Below are positions 1-7,574 of a stretch of 43,679 bases of DNA, piece by piece; the first letter of the stretch is position 1; each line of letters opens with the position of its first letter. This stretch comes from Aeromonadales bacterium (GTDB lineage Bacteria > Pseudomonadota > Gammaproteobacteria > Enterobacterales > Aeromonadaceae). A program made the position numbers and the translations under genes. The stretch spans positions 1 to 43,679 of the forward strand of contig JAAYRH010000049.1 in the NCBI GenBank assembly GCA_012518835.1, written 5' to 3'. The notes below the pieces were generated by a model, which was given only the letters and a program-made list of their open reading frames with translations, made no database searches and had not been told where the DNA came from.

Positions 1-68
1 AGTGAAACGCAGCCGCGCCGATGATAGTGTGGCAGATGCCATGTGAAAGTAGGTCACTGCCAGGCGCC
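1..68 (+). rRNA. rrf: 5S ribosomal RNA, 3' part
   Basis: The first bases match the 3' half of gammaproteobacterial 5S rRNA: AGTGAAACGC, then GCGCCGATGATAGTGTGG, then the closing CTGCCAGGC that pairs with the missing 5' end. The gene starts outside the window, so an rRNA operon lies to the left. The exact 3' end is taken from the E. coli pattern and could be off by a few bases. Confidence 0.93.
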
Positions 69-74
69 AAATTC

Positions 75-107
75 AAAAAGCCCTTCACCAATGTGAAGGG
101 CTTTTTT
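75..107 (+). terminator. rRNA operon terminator
   Basis: A stem AAGCCCTTCAC / GTGAAGGGCTT with a short CAAT loop is followed by a T run. It lies directly after the 5S rRNA. This is a classic intrinsic terminator and, since its flanks are A-rich and T-rich, it may also work for the minus strand. Confidence 0.9.
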
Positions 108-177
108 CGTCTGTTATCTATGTATTTTCACATGGCAAGGTAAATAAAGGCTTGCCCCGGTATCTTTCTGAAGCAGG

Positions 178-197
178 ATCCTGACTTTCGTCAGGAT
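178..197 (-). repeat. 8-bp hairpin with GAAA loop downstream of tsdA
   Basis: ATCCTGAC and GTCAGGAT form a perfect 8-bp stem around TTTC, which reads as a GAAA tetraloop in the minus-strand transcript. It lies about 35 nt past the tsdA stop. There is no T run, so it is a poor intrinsic terminator. It could protect the mRNA 3' end or be a copy of a dispersed REP-like element; one copy cannot decide. A second inverted pair, GGCAAG / CTTGCC, lies beside it at 134-156. Confidence 0.45.
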
Positions 198-231
198 GAC
201 GGAGGCGATCAGTTAATATTACCGTTTGATA

Positions 232-1368
232 TTAGTGCTTCACGCTCCTTCGTTGCTCCATAAACGCTTGCCAGCGGTCGGGGGTCGTATCTTCGCCTAA
301 TAGAACGCCATGGGCCTGTTCGTTATAGTAGTCACTATGTTGATGGTATTTTTCTTTTGCTTCCTCTACGGTTAAACCTTCGTCGAGTTGGCGTGGGTCG
401 GCGGGACGCGGAAAGCTATTGATATAAGCAGCTACATCCCATGCTTCCTGATCACTTAAACTGTTAGGCTTACCCAGTGGCATATTAGCCTTAATAAAAC
501 CGGCAGCGGTGTTAACTCTGTGCATACCCGCGCCCCAGTTAAAGGAGTTAGGGCCCCACAAGGGAGGGAAAATATAACGACCATTAATATCTTGCTGGCC
601 TTGTCCGTCTAAGCCATGGCATAGTGCGCAATTTTCTTCAAAGACAGCCTCGCCACGCTGCCAGTCAAACCCGAGCTCAGTTTCTTCTAAATCAGGATAA
701 CCTCGACCAGGCATGTCTTCATTAATAGGCGCACCGTCTGCTAGCCAAAAGAAGTAGCTCTCTAGATCTTTATAAATCTGATGACCTTCGGGTGGCGGAC
801 CACCACTAGGCGAGTCTTTAGCGTTCATTGAGTAGGTAAAGCAGCCATTGATCCGATCTTCCATGGTATTAATCATTTTATTCTTACCACGATAGGTAGG
901 ATAGTTGGTAATGGCAGCCCACATGGGAGCGGAGTGCTCACGTCGGCCGGTATCAAGGTGACAATTAGCACAAACCAGCTGGTTACCCACATACTGCTCG
1001 GCGTTGGTCCCAGGATTTAAAAATATTTCACGGCCGCGACGTACCGCATCGCCAAATTCATCGTCAGGTATTTCATAGTCTTGAGGTGGCTGAAAGTAGC
1101 CATTGGGTCCGGTGGGGATCCGAGTCGCTTCATTGCTAGGATCTTGCTGCCACACTTGGCGCTGCTCTGCTAACGTTTTACGAGCCTCAATGGCGGCTTG
1201 AGCATTATTTTCCGCCGGTGTGAGGGTATGCTTCGGCCCCGTAAATAAAGGGAATAACTGATATTGAGCTACTATCACGCCTGCTGCAAATAACCCAACT
1301 GCGCCCGCCACGGCATAAATAAAACGCCTAACGGCAGAATGTTTAGATAAGTAACTTTTTTCGGTCAT
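232..1368 (-). CDS. tsdA: Thiosulfate dehydrogenase (tetrathionate-forming), TsdA-type diheme cytochrome c
   Basis: TsdA enzymes join two thiosulfates into tetrathionate on the periplasmic side and release two electrons. The 378-residue protein has an N-terminal membrane anchor (about 15-36), a linker, and two heme sites, CANCH at 133-137 and CALCH at 247-251. The family hallmarks are visible: a lone Cys at 176 (context NGCF), where TsdA has its unusual Cys heme ligand, the segment SFNWGAGM at 275-282, and a Lys293/Met296 pair where the second heme takes its sixth ligand. The anchor and linker make it longer than soluble TsdA. It is the last gene of the oxidase operon, 21 nt after the diheme cytochrome. 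The family call rests on remembered motifs, not a search. Confidence 0.8.
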   Translation of the reverse strand: MTEKSYLSKHSAVRRFIYAVAGAVGLFAAGVIVAQYQLFPLFTGPKHTLTPAENNAQAAIEARKTLAEQRQVWQQDPSNEATRIPTGPNGYFQPPQDYEIPDDEFGDAVRRGREIFLNPGTNAEQYVGNQLVCANCHLDTGRREHSAPMWAAITNYPTYRGKNKMINTMEDRINGCFTYSMNAKDSPSGGPPPEGHQIYKDLESYFFWLADGAPINEDMPGRGYPDLEETELGFDWQRGEAVFEENCALCHGLDGQGQQDINGRYIFPPLWGPNSFNWGAGMHRVNTAAGFIKANMPLGKPNSLSDQEAWDVAAYINSFPRPADPRQLDEGLTVEEAKEKYHQHSDYYNEQAHGVLLGEDTTPDRWQAFMEQRRSVKH

Positions 1369-1389
1369 ATAAGCACTCCCTGTTGGCGG

Positions 1390-2208
1390 TTATGGGCGCG
1401 ATGCTGTGGTGTCATTAACAGCGGTGTTGGCAGTTTGCTTAGGCGGTGGGGCGAGGGAAGCTAGGTAATCAGCTACCGCCCGCATATCTCGTTCTGATAA
1501 AGACGCAGCAATATTTTCCATTAATCCCAATGGAGAGTTAGCACGTCGGCCACTTTTCCAGTTAGCTAATTGGGTATAGGTATAATGAGGCTGCTGCGCC
1601 GCAATAGCAGGAAAAGCTTCACCTACTCCCCAGCCTGAAGAGCCATGACAGCTAAAACAAGCCGGAATATCTAAGCTCCAATCCCCTTGCAGGGCTAACT
1701 CGCGGCCGCGCTTAAGATCGCCACCTAAGCGCGGAGTCGCAGCAGTGGTGGACTCCATTTTTGAATAATGCTCGCCAATGGCGGCCATTTGCTGATCTGT
1801 TAACCCAGAGGCCACATATTGCATATTGGCATTGAGTCGCCTTTGCGCAACAAAGTCATGTAGTTGCTTAGTAATGTAACCCGCTGGTAATCCTGCCAGC
1901 CTCGGTATATTTTTAGTGCCTTCTCCTTCATTACCATGACAAGCAGTACAGCCCCAAATATGATCTTGCCCCGCGGCAACTAACAACACTATTCCTAGGT
2001 TGTCTTCACTGCGAGCCACACCGCGATAACTTTCTGCAGCTAAAGGATCCTCAAGTGATTTAGCGATACTGGGAGCTCCGCTTACTTGGCCACTATTACT
2101 TATCGTGGGGCTGGCCTGCTGTTGCTGATAGTGACTGGCCACTATCCAGCCACTAAGCAGTAATAAAATGGCGATGAAGATAATGACCAGTAACTTAGTT
2201 CGTCTCAT
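1390..2208 (-). CDS. Diheme cytochrome c, TsdB/cytochrome c4-like
   Basis: A 272-residue protein with a hydrophobic N-terminus (about 7-25, signal anchor or uncleaved signal) and two heme-binding sites, CTACH at 87-91 and CFSCH at 184-188, each in a c4-like half. Met129 and Met230 are likely sixth ligands. In bacteria that have TsdA, a diheme c4-type cytochrome called TsdB is often encoded next to it and accepts its electrons; position and heme number fit that role here. Its start overlaps the previous stop as TAATG, so translation is probably coupled. It may carry electrons from TsdA to the oxidase. A general c4 electron carrier is the alternative. Confidence 0.75.
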   Translation of the reverse strand: MRRTKLLVIIFIAILLLLSGWIVASHYQQQQASPTISNSGQVSGAPSIAKSLEDPLAAESYRGVARSEDNLGIVLLVAAGQDHIWGCTACHGNEGEGTKNIPRLAGLPAGYITKQLHDFVAQRRLNANMQYVASGLTDQQMAAIGEHYSKMESTTAATPRLGGDLKRGRELALQGDWSLDIPACFSCHGSSGWGVGEAFPAIAAQQPHYTYTQLANWKSGRRANSPLGLMENIAASLSERDMRAVADYLASLAPPPKQTANTAVNDTTASRP

Positions 2209-2879
2209 TACTCATCCTCCTGTGATGGAGTTGGCGTTAGCTCTTGTTCAGCATGTGGAATGTTAAAGACTGCAGCTAGCTCATCACCGCCTGCCCAAGG
2301 ACGAGTACGAGTAGCAAAGCGCTCACGCTCAATTGCCACCTGTACGGGTTGAATAGCGATGGGCTCTTCGCTCCATTGCTCATGTAGGTACTGGCTAATC
2401 GCGGCAACTTGTTTATTAGTGAGATTATTACCAAAAGTGGGCATCCGACCTTGATAAGTGCGCCCTGCCACATTTATCTCTCCTTCAATACCAAATAAAA
2501 TGATGTTAATGGCGACTTCGGGATCGGCATTAATGTAGGGCGAATTTTTTAATGGCGGAATGGCACTGTTAATACCCGCGCCATTTTGCTGGTGACAGCT
2601 AGAGCAGTGAGCCAAAAACAATTCAGCACCTTGTGCGTTATTATCTTGGTTTACCTCATTTTCGACCGTGTTCGACACGGTTGCTTGTTGCGAAGGAGTG
2701 TCGCTACTTAGGGTCTCACCCAGTAACGTAATAATGCCCCATACTGCCAGCGCGAGGGTAAGCGCAATGACTGGCCAAGGGATAGGGTTAAAAGGCTCAT
2801 AAGGCTCAAACTCTTGGTTAGCATTTCCAGAAATTGAGGATATCTTGTTATGAGATGGCGTGGTTTTTTTGCGGCTCAT
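2208..2879 (-). CDS. Membrane-anchored monoheme cytochrome c, possible CcoP substitute
   Basis: A 223-residue protein with a charged N-terminal tail, one membrane helix (about 35-54, after a Pro-rich PFNPIPWP stretch) and one heme site, CSSCH at 92-96, with a GRMPTFG segment that supplies the likely Met ligand. The Pro-rich start before a single helix recalls the N-terminus of CcoP, the third cbb3 subunit, but canonical CcoP has two hemes and this has one. It starts inside the stop of the CcoO-like gene (ATGA overlap) and ends at the start of the diheme gene. A structural place in the oxidase complex is inferred from gene order. Confidence 0.72.
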   Translation of the reverse strand: MSRKKTTPSHNKISSISGNANQEFEPYEPFNPIPWPVIALTLALAVWGIITLLGETLSSDTPSQQATVSNTVENEVNQDNNAQGAELFLAHCSSCHQQNGAGINSAIPPLKNSPYINADPEVAINIILFGIEGEINVAGRTYQGRMPTFGNNLTNKQVAAISQYLHEQWSEEPIAIQPVQVAIERERFATRTRPWAGGDELAAVFNIPHAEQELTPTPSQEDE

Positions 2880-3493
2880 GAACCCTCCTTACTAAAAAAG
2901 CCGTTATCGCGAAGATCGGTTTCGGCGGCGGGGTAGGTTCGGTCTAAGCTTAATAAGTAATCAACTAAGTCGAGCGCGGCTTGGCGGGCGACGATGACCT
3001 TACCTTCGGGGCGATATTTTTCCGGTAGCTGCACGACCACGTCATCTTTTTCTGCCTGTTCTTTTTCTTCAAATAAGAACGGGTACGCGGGCATAATACT
3101 TTGCTCAACAATGGCGCGAGGCTGATAAAGGTGGGTTAAGTGCCAGCTGACAGAAGGCAATCGTACGGCCACGTTAAGTAAGTCGGGGCCGGTGCGCATA
3201 GTGCCCAGTAAGTGAGGCTTATCGTAGGCGTAGTCTGCCGGTGTAGAGGGTCTTCCCCAGCCTCGCAGATTGTCCGGGGCTTGTTCCGGTGCTCTAGGCT
3301 GTTGCGAATGGCAATAGACGCAACCTAAGCCAACGTATTGATCTCGTCCTCTTTGCTGAGCCTTGGTATAGGGAGCGAGATACTCAGAGGCCTCTTGGGT
3401 ACGAATTTGCATAGCGGGACCTGCCACTAAAAATAAAGTGGCAAAGGCGAGTAAGGCTAATGCCACAATAATCAAAGGTAACACGCGGTTCAT
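2876..3493 (-). CDS. ccoO: cbb3-type cytochrome oxidase subunit II, CcoO-like
   Basis: CcoO is the membrane-anchored monoheme cytochrome c that feeds electrons into the cbb3 catalytic subunit. This 205-residue protein has one N-terminal membrane helix (about 4-24), the heme motif GCVYCHSQ with Cys58, Cys61 and His62, the CcoO-like stretch MRTGPDL, the HLYQPR segment and the Met-ligand motif IMPAYPFL at about 132-139. These landmarks are in the usual CcoO order. It starts 12 nt after the catalytic subunit gene. The region around the heme is divergent from textbook CcoO, in keeping with the divergent CcoN beside it. Confidence 0.85.
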   Translation of the reverse strand: MNRVLPLIIVALALLAFATLFLVAGPAMQIRTQEASEYLAPYTKAQQRGRDQYVGLGCVYCHSQQPRAPEQAPDNLRGWGRPSTPADYAYDKPHLLGTMRTGPDLLNVAVRLPSVSWHLTHLYQPRAIVEQSIMPAYPFLFEEKEQAEKDDVVVQLPEKYRPEGKVIVARQAALDLVDYLLSLDRTYPAAETDLRDNGFFSKEGS

Positions 3494-3505
3494 AATCGCT
3501 CGCTC

Positions 3506-5056
3506 CTATTGTGTCGACGCCGATACAGCGGACGAGGTGCTGGTGGGTACGCGGGTCGGCTTGCTCAGAAAAAACGCCAGCAAATTATAGGCAAATACTA
3601 AATGGCCCAGCGTCATTAAGCTGCCGCCCACGGAACGGCCGGTTAGGTAAGGAATAGTTAGCTGCATGCTGTCTAAGAAGTCGCGCGCCGGATCCAACAT
3701 CGCCATTCCTTGGAACCAACCGCCGACGCTTAATGAGACAAAATAGATAGCAAAACCGACCACTACCAACCAAAAGTGCACCGAGATTAAGGTCAGTGAA
3801 GGCCAATCTCTGTCGGTAAGGCGAGGTAGCAAATAATAGATAGCACCAAAAAGTACCCAAGCAACAAAAGCATAAGCACCTAGGTGAGCGTGGCCTACGG
3901 TGTAGTGCGTAAAATGTACTACCGTATTAAAAGCCCGTATCGCTTGTATAGAACCTTGCAGCGACGCCAGCGTATACATAATGGCCCCTAAGGCGATAAA
4001 CCGAAGGAGGATACTTTGTTTCCATGCCCAAAAATTACTAAGACTCAATACGTGCTGGTTAATTGCAACCGCAATCACCGGCACTATCATCATCACTGAT
4101 TGCACTACCGATAACGACACTACCCAAGTAGGCACTGGACCACCAATTAAATGGTGCATGCCTACTTGGCTATAGAAAAGAGCGAGTGCCCAAAAACCCA
4201 GTAAAGACAGTCGATAAGAGTAAACAGGCTTACCAATAATTTTAGGAATAAAATAATAGGCAGCCCCTAAGCCCAGTGGGGTTAGCCATAGTCCTAAGAC
4301 GTTATGGGCAAACCACCAGTTCACGGTGGCTTGTTGGCTACCGACGTGAAGATAAGGAATATTGGCGACAATAAATAACACGGGGAACCACAGTAAGGCC
4401 GCCATGTAATACCAGTTAGAAACGTAAATATGCTCTACTTTACGCCTAGCTGCAGTAGTCAGTAATGAGGAAGCCATTAATGCCCCCGCTATTCCTAAAC
4501 CAATGTCAATTTGCCAAGGGATTTCTAACCATTCCAATCCATCGGTCCAGCCATAGGCGATGGCCGTTACCCCTGCAGCCACACAGAGGTTCCATAAAAT
4601 AGCGCCACTCATCGCTACTTTAGGCCAGCGTAAGGTGGTTTTAAAAATCACTGGGCCTAGCCACATCGCCACCCCGATCCCGCCTACTGAAAGAAAGCCA
4701 TAAATAACGGAGTTAAGGTGCATGGTGCGCAGACGACCAAAGGTAAGCGGAGCGCTATTCGTTAACCAGTCGGGCAGGTGCATTTTAAAAGATGCAATTA
4801 AGCCAAAGATGGAGCCAAGTACTAGCCACACTGTAGCGCTAATAAACATAGTGAGCAGTAATCGCCGCCAAGCAGGATCAAGGCGAGCTTCTTCTTCTGG
4901 ATTAATGGCGGTACTAGGGTCTTGTTCGAAGATGACACTGGCATCTTTTTGACTAATATCAAACTGCCCACTAGAGATCGCCCAAATAAGGGCCGCAATG
5001 GCCAGTAATGAAGCTACAAAGCTGACGGCGAGGAGAGTGCCTATGGTGAATGTCAT
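3506..5056 (-). CDS. ccoN: cbb3-type cytochrome oxidase subunit I (CcoN) with CcoS-like N-terminal extension
   Basis: The catalytic heme-copper subunit, 516 residues with about 13 membrane helices. Visible ligands are His113 (low-spin heme b), His251, His301 and His302 (CuB), and His389 and His391 (hemes b3 and b, context VGHAHLGA). Tyr295 sits 44 residues after His251, the spacing of the cross-linked Tyr of cbb3 oxidases, which argues for an oxygen reductase and against a NO reductase. The first 45 residues are extra relative to a typical CcoN: one helix followed by WAISSGQFDISQKDASVIF, which resembles the small assembly protein CcoS/FixS. The start has a GGAGG site at 5061-5065. It is the first gene of the operon; no ccoQ or ccoGHI is nearby. 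Confidence 0.88.
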   Translation of the reverse strand: MTFTIGTLLAVSFVASLLAIAALIWAISSGQFDISQKDASVIFEQDPSTAINPEEEARLDPAWRRLLLTMFISATVWLVLGSIFGLIASFKMHLPDWLTNSAPLTFGRLRTMHLNSVIYGFLSVGGIGVAMWLGPVIFKTTLRWPKVAMSGAILWNLCVAAGVTAIAYGWTDGLEWLEIPWQIDIGLGIAGALMASSLLTTAARRKVEHIYVSNWYYMAALLWFPVLFIVANIPYLHVGSQQATVNWWFAHNVLGLWLTPLGLGAAYYFIPKIIGKPVYSYRLSLLGFWALALFYSQVGMHHLIGGPVPTWVVSLSVVQSVMMIVPVIAVAINQHVLSLSNFWAWKQSILLRFIALGAIMYTLASLQGSIQAIRAFNTVVHFTHYTVGHAHLGAYAFVAWVLFGAIYYLLPRLTDRDWPSLTLISVHFWLVVVGFAIYFVSLSVGGWFQGMAMLDPARDFLDSMQLTIPYLTGRSVGGSLMTLGHLVFAYNLLAFFLSKPTRVPTSTSSAVSASTQ

Positions 5057-5082
5057 CTAGCCTCCGGTGCTGACAACTCAAC

Positions 5083-5110
5083 AAGCGGTGACTCATTCTT
5101 AGCACCGCTT
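5083..5110 (-). promoter_or_regulatory. 8-bp inverted repeat in the oxidase operon leader
   Basis: AAGCGGTG and CACCGCTT form a perfect dyad with a 12-nt spacer, 27 nt upstream of the ccoN start. It could be an operator or an mRNA hairpin. The whole gap 5057-5287 contains no convincing FNR or ArcA site and no clear terminator for thiQ, so read-through from the thi operon cannot be excluded. Confidence 0.4.
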
Positions 5111-5287
5111 CTTATGCAGAGTCTAACGAGTATTGTTAATTGTTTGCTAACTAAATGTAGCTGGCGAAATCCACTGTAGCGGGAGTAAAATAGATATTCA
5201 AACGGAAATGAGTTAATAATAAAAATAGAAATAAGTGAACACAGGGGGAATTAAATAACAAAGCAGTAGGCGAGGAGTAAAAAACAA

Positions 5288-5989
5288 TTAGTTATGGTGC
5301 CCTAAATAGTGTTTAAGCTCGGCAGATTGTGGGTGGCTCAGTAGGGTTTTATCTCCGAACTCCAAAATATGGCCGTTATGAATAAAAGCGATCTGATCGG
5401 CGATGCGCATCGCTTCCTCAGGATGATGGGTAACCATTAATACCGTAAGCCCGAGCGCATCAGTTTGCTTGCGTAATAAAGTTAATAGCTCAAAGCGCAA
5501 AGCAGGATCGAGAGCAGAAAATGGTTCGTCTAATAACAGTATGGGCTGACGACGCGCTAAGCAGCGCGCAAGGCCGACTCTTTGTTGTTGCCCGCCCGAT
5601 AAACTATTAGGGGTGCGATTAAGTAAGGACTCAATTCCTACTTGTCTGGCTACTTCTTGCACCAAGGCCTGTTGCTTGGCAGATAACCGTAATGAAGGTT
5701 CCAGCCCAATGGCAATGTTTTGATAAACGGTTAAATGCCAAAATAAATTATTATCTTGAAATAAAGTGGTGATCGGCCTTTTTGCAGGTGGCAGCGGTAA
5801 TAAATCGTGCTGCTGATAAGTGAGCGTTCCCGAGTCAGTATGGGTAAAACCCGCTATCATTGCTAGCAAGGTAGACTTTCCTGCGCCACTAGAGCCAATT
5901 AGCGCGGTGATCTGTCCTGCGCCTGAGGTAAGAGAAAAGCATAACTCCTGCACAGGAACATGAGTACATAGCCTATTTATGTACAGCAT
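5288..5989 (-). CDS. thiQ: Thiamine ABC transporter ATP-binding protein
   Basis: The 233-residue ATPase of the thiamine/TPP importer. It has Walker A GSSGAGKST at about 33-41, the ABC signature LSGGQQQR, Walker B ILLLDEPFSALD and the switch His in MVTHHPEE. Its length matches enteric ThiQ (about 232). It begins 17 nt inside the end of the permease gene, so the two are translated together. The family identity comes mostly from the operon, since ABC ATPases resemble one another, but order and sizes are exactly those of thiBPQ. Confidence 0.9.
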   Translation of the reverse strand: MLYINRLCTHVPVQELCFSLTSGAGQITALIGSSGAGKSTLLAMIAGFTHTDSGTLTYQQHDLLPLPPAKRPITTLFQDNNLFWHLTVYQNIAIGLEPSLRLSAKQQALVQEVARQVGIESLLNRTPNSLSGGQQQRVGLARCLARRQPILLLDEPFSALDPALRFELLTLLRKQTDALGLTVLMVTHHPEEAMRIADQIAFIHNGHILEFGDKTLLSHPQSAELKHYLGHHN

Positions 5990-7574
5990 CTCGGCCTCCT
6001 AATACCCCTTCAATTAAACTAAATAAGCCAATACTTAGCACTAGTAATACTAGAGCGGTGGCAGCGGCATCTTGCATTTGATAATTACCGAGCTGTTGAT
6101 AAAGCAACCAAGGTAAGGTTTGTAAGGATTGACTGCCAAATAAAGCAATTGCACTTAAATCTCCTAACGACAGCATCATGGCTAACGCAAACGCTAAGGC
6201 GATTGGCTTGCGTAATAGCGGCCATTCTACCCACTTTAAGCGCGCCCAGCCTTTCACCGCTAAGCTGGTACATAATTGTTGATATTGGCGCGTAATGCGT
6301 TCCATCGGTAATTGCAGAGTGCGCAAACCATAAGGGAGCGCCATTAAGGCATTAACTAACAAAACTAACAGTGGCCCCAGCGTAAATACATCAGCAATAT
6401 TGCGTAGCAAAATAAATAAGCCTGTAGAGAGCACTACGGCAGGCAATACTAAAATAATAGAGCCTAGCGCTTCCATGGCTGCCGCACTTCGGCGTCGCAT
6501 CAGTTGTAATCGTAAATGACGCGTACTATGCAGTAATCCCAAGGTTAACAGCAAACATAGCAAAGCGGCCCCTAAGGCAATGATGATTGAGGTTAATAAA
6601 GCGTGCCATAACTGAGATGAGTGCAATGCTGTCCAGAGTTGGCTATTAAAGCCGCTACTAATAATAGCTAGCAAAGGCGGAATAAATACTCCGAGACAGA
6701 TAAATAATACTAAGCTATCCCACATTTTTACGCCCAAACTTGTGCGATCGGGACGTAATAATAGCGGTTCACTGTGGTTTGGCTGTGGCTCTGTGGTCGT
6801 CACTTTATATTGCAACAGTAAAAAACCACTGCAAAACACCAATTGTAATAACGCCAGCATACCGGCAAGCGGTAAATCGAAATCAAAACGCAGCGCTTGA
6901 TAAATAGCGACTTCTAGGGTGGTAGATTTAGGGCCGCCACCCAGCGCCATCACCGTGGCAAAGCTGGTAAAACATAACATAAAAATCAGGCTGGCTAGTG
7001 CGGGGAGGGCGCTGCGGATGCGTGGCCACTCTAGCCGAGTAAACAGCTGCCAGCTGTTAAACCCCAGTTGATCGGACAAACGCCAATGATTGCTTGGTAT
7101 GCTATCGATACTTTGTAATAAGATGCGGGCCGCTAACGGCATATTAAAAAATACGTGGGCGAGTAAGATACCGATAAGGCCATATAAATAACTGATCGAT
7201 TCAAAGCCAAAGAGCGACAGCAACTGGTTCACCCAACCTTGCCGGCCGTGCACAGTAACAATGCCAAACACCACTAAGATCACTGGCAGTACTAACGATA
7301 GGCCAAACAAGCGCAGTAATAACCCGCGCGCCCAAAAGCGCCGCCGCGACAATGCCTGTGCCAAAGGAATAGCTAATACCAAGCTAAGCAAGGTCGATAA
7401 TAAAGCTTGATAAAAGCTAAACCAAATCACCTGGCGCAGATAGCGGTCTTCGAGTAATAAAGACCAATTGCTTTGGCCGCCTTGGAGGAGGAGCGCGCCA
7501 ATAGGGCCGACCGTTAGCCCTAAAATAGCCAGTATACTAAGGCTGCCGGTGAACCACCAAGGAAGCTTACTCAT
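5973..7574 (-). CDS. thiP: Thiamine ABC transporter permease
   Basis: A 533-residue inner-membrane protein with two homologous halves of about six helices each, the fused double-permease layout of ThiP (E. coli 536 residues) and of the related iron permeases. Each half has a cytoplasmic EAA-type loop that docks the ATPase (SDQLGFNSWQLFTRLEWP in the first half; AVKGWARLKWVEWPLLRKP in the second). The start codon overlaps the thiB stop as TAATG. It passes thiamine delivered by ThiB into the cell. Confidence 0.92.
   Translation of the reverse strand: MSKLPWWFTGSLSILAILGLTVGPIGALLLQGGQSNWSLLLEDRYLRQVIWFSFYQALLSTLLSLVLAIPLAQALSRRRFWARGLLLRLFGLSLVLPVILVVFGIVTVHGRQGWVNQLLSLFGFESISYLYGLIGILLAHVFFNMPLAARILLQSIDSIPSNHWRLSDQLGFNSWQLFTRLEWPRIRSALPALASLIFMLCFTSFATVMALGGGPKSTTLEVAIYQALRFDFDLPLAGMLALLQLVFCSGFLLLQYKVTTTEPQPNHSEPLLLRPDRTSLGVKMWDSLVLFICLGVFIPPLLAIISSGFNSQLWTALHSSQLWHALLTSIIIALGAALLCLLLTLGLLHSTRHLRLQLMRRRSAAAMEALGSIILVLPAVVLSTGLFILLRNIADVFTLGPLLVLLVNALMALPYGLRTLQLPMERITRQYQQLCTSLAVKGWARLKWVEWPLLRKPIALAFALAMMLSLGDLSAIALFGSQSLQTLPWLLYQQLGNYQMQDAAATALVLLVLSIGLFSLIEGVLGGRDAVHK

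Noticed and set aside
3506..5056. Nitric oxide reductase NorB instead of an oxidase
   Set aside because: The Tyr at the cbb3 cross-link spacing (His251 plus 44) and a CcoO-like partner favour an oxygen reductase.
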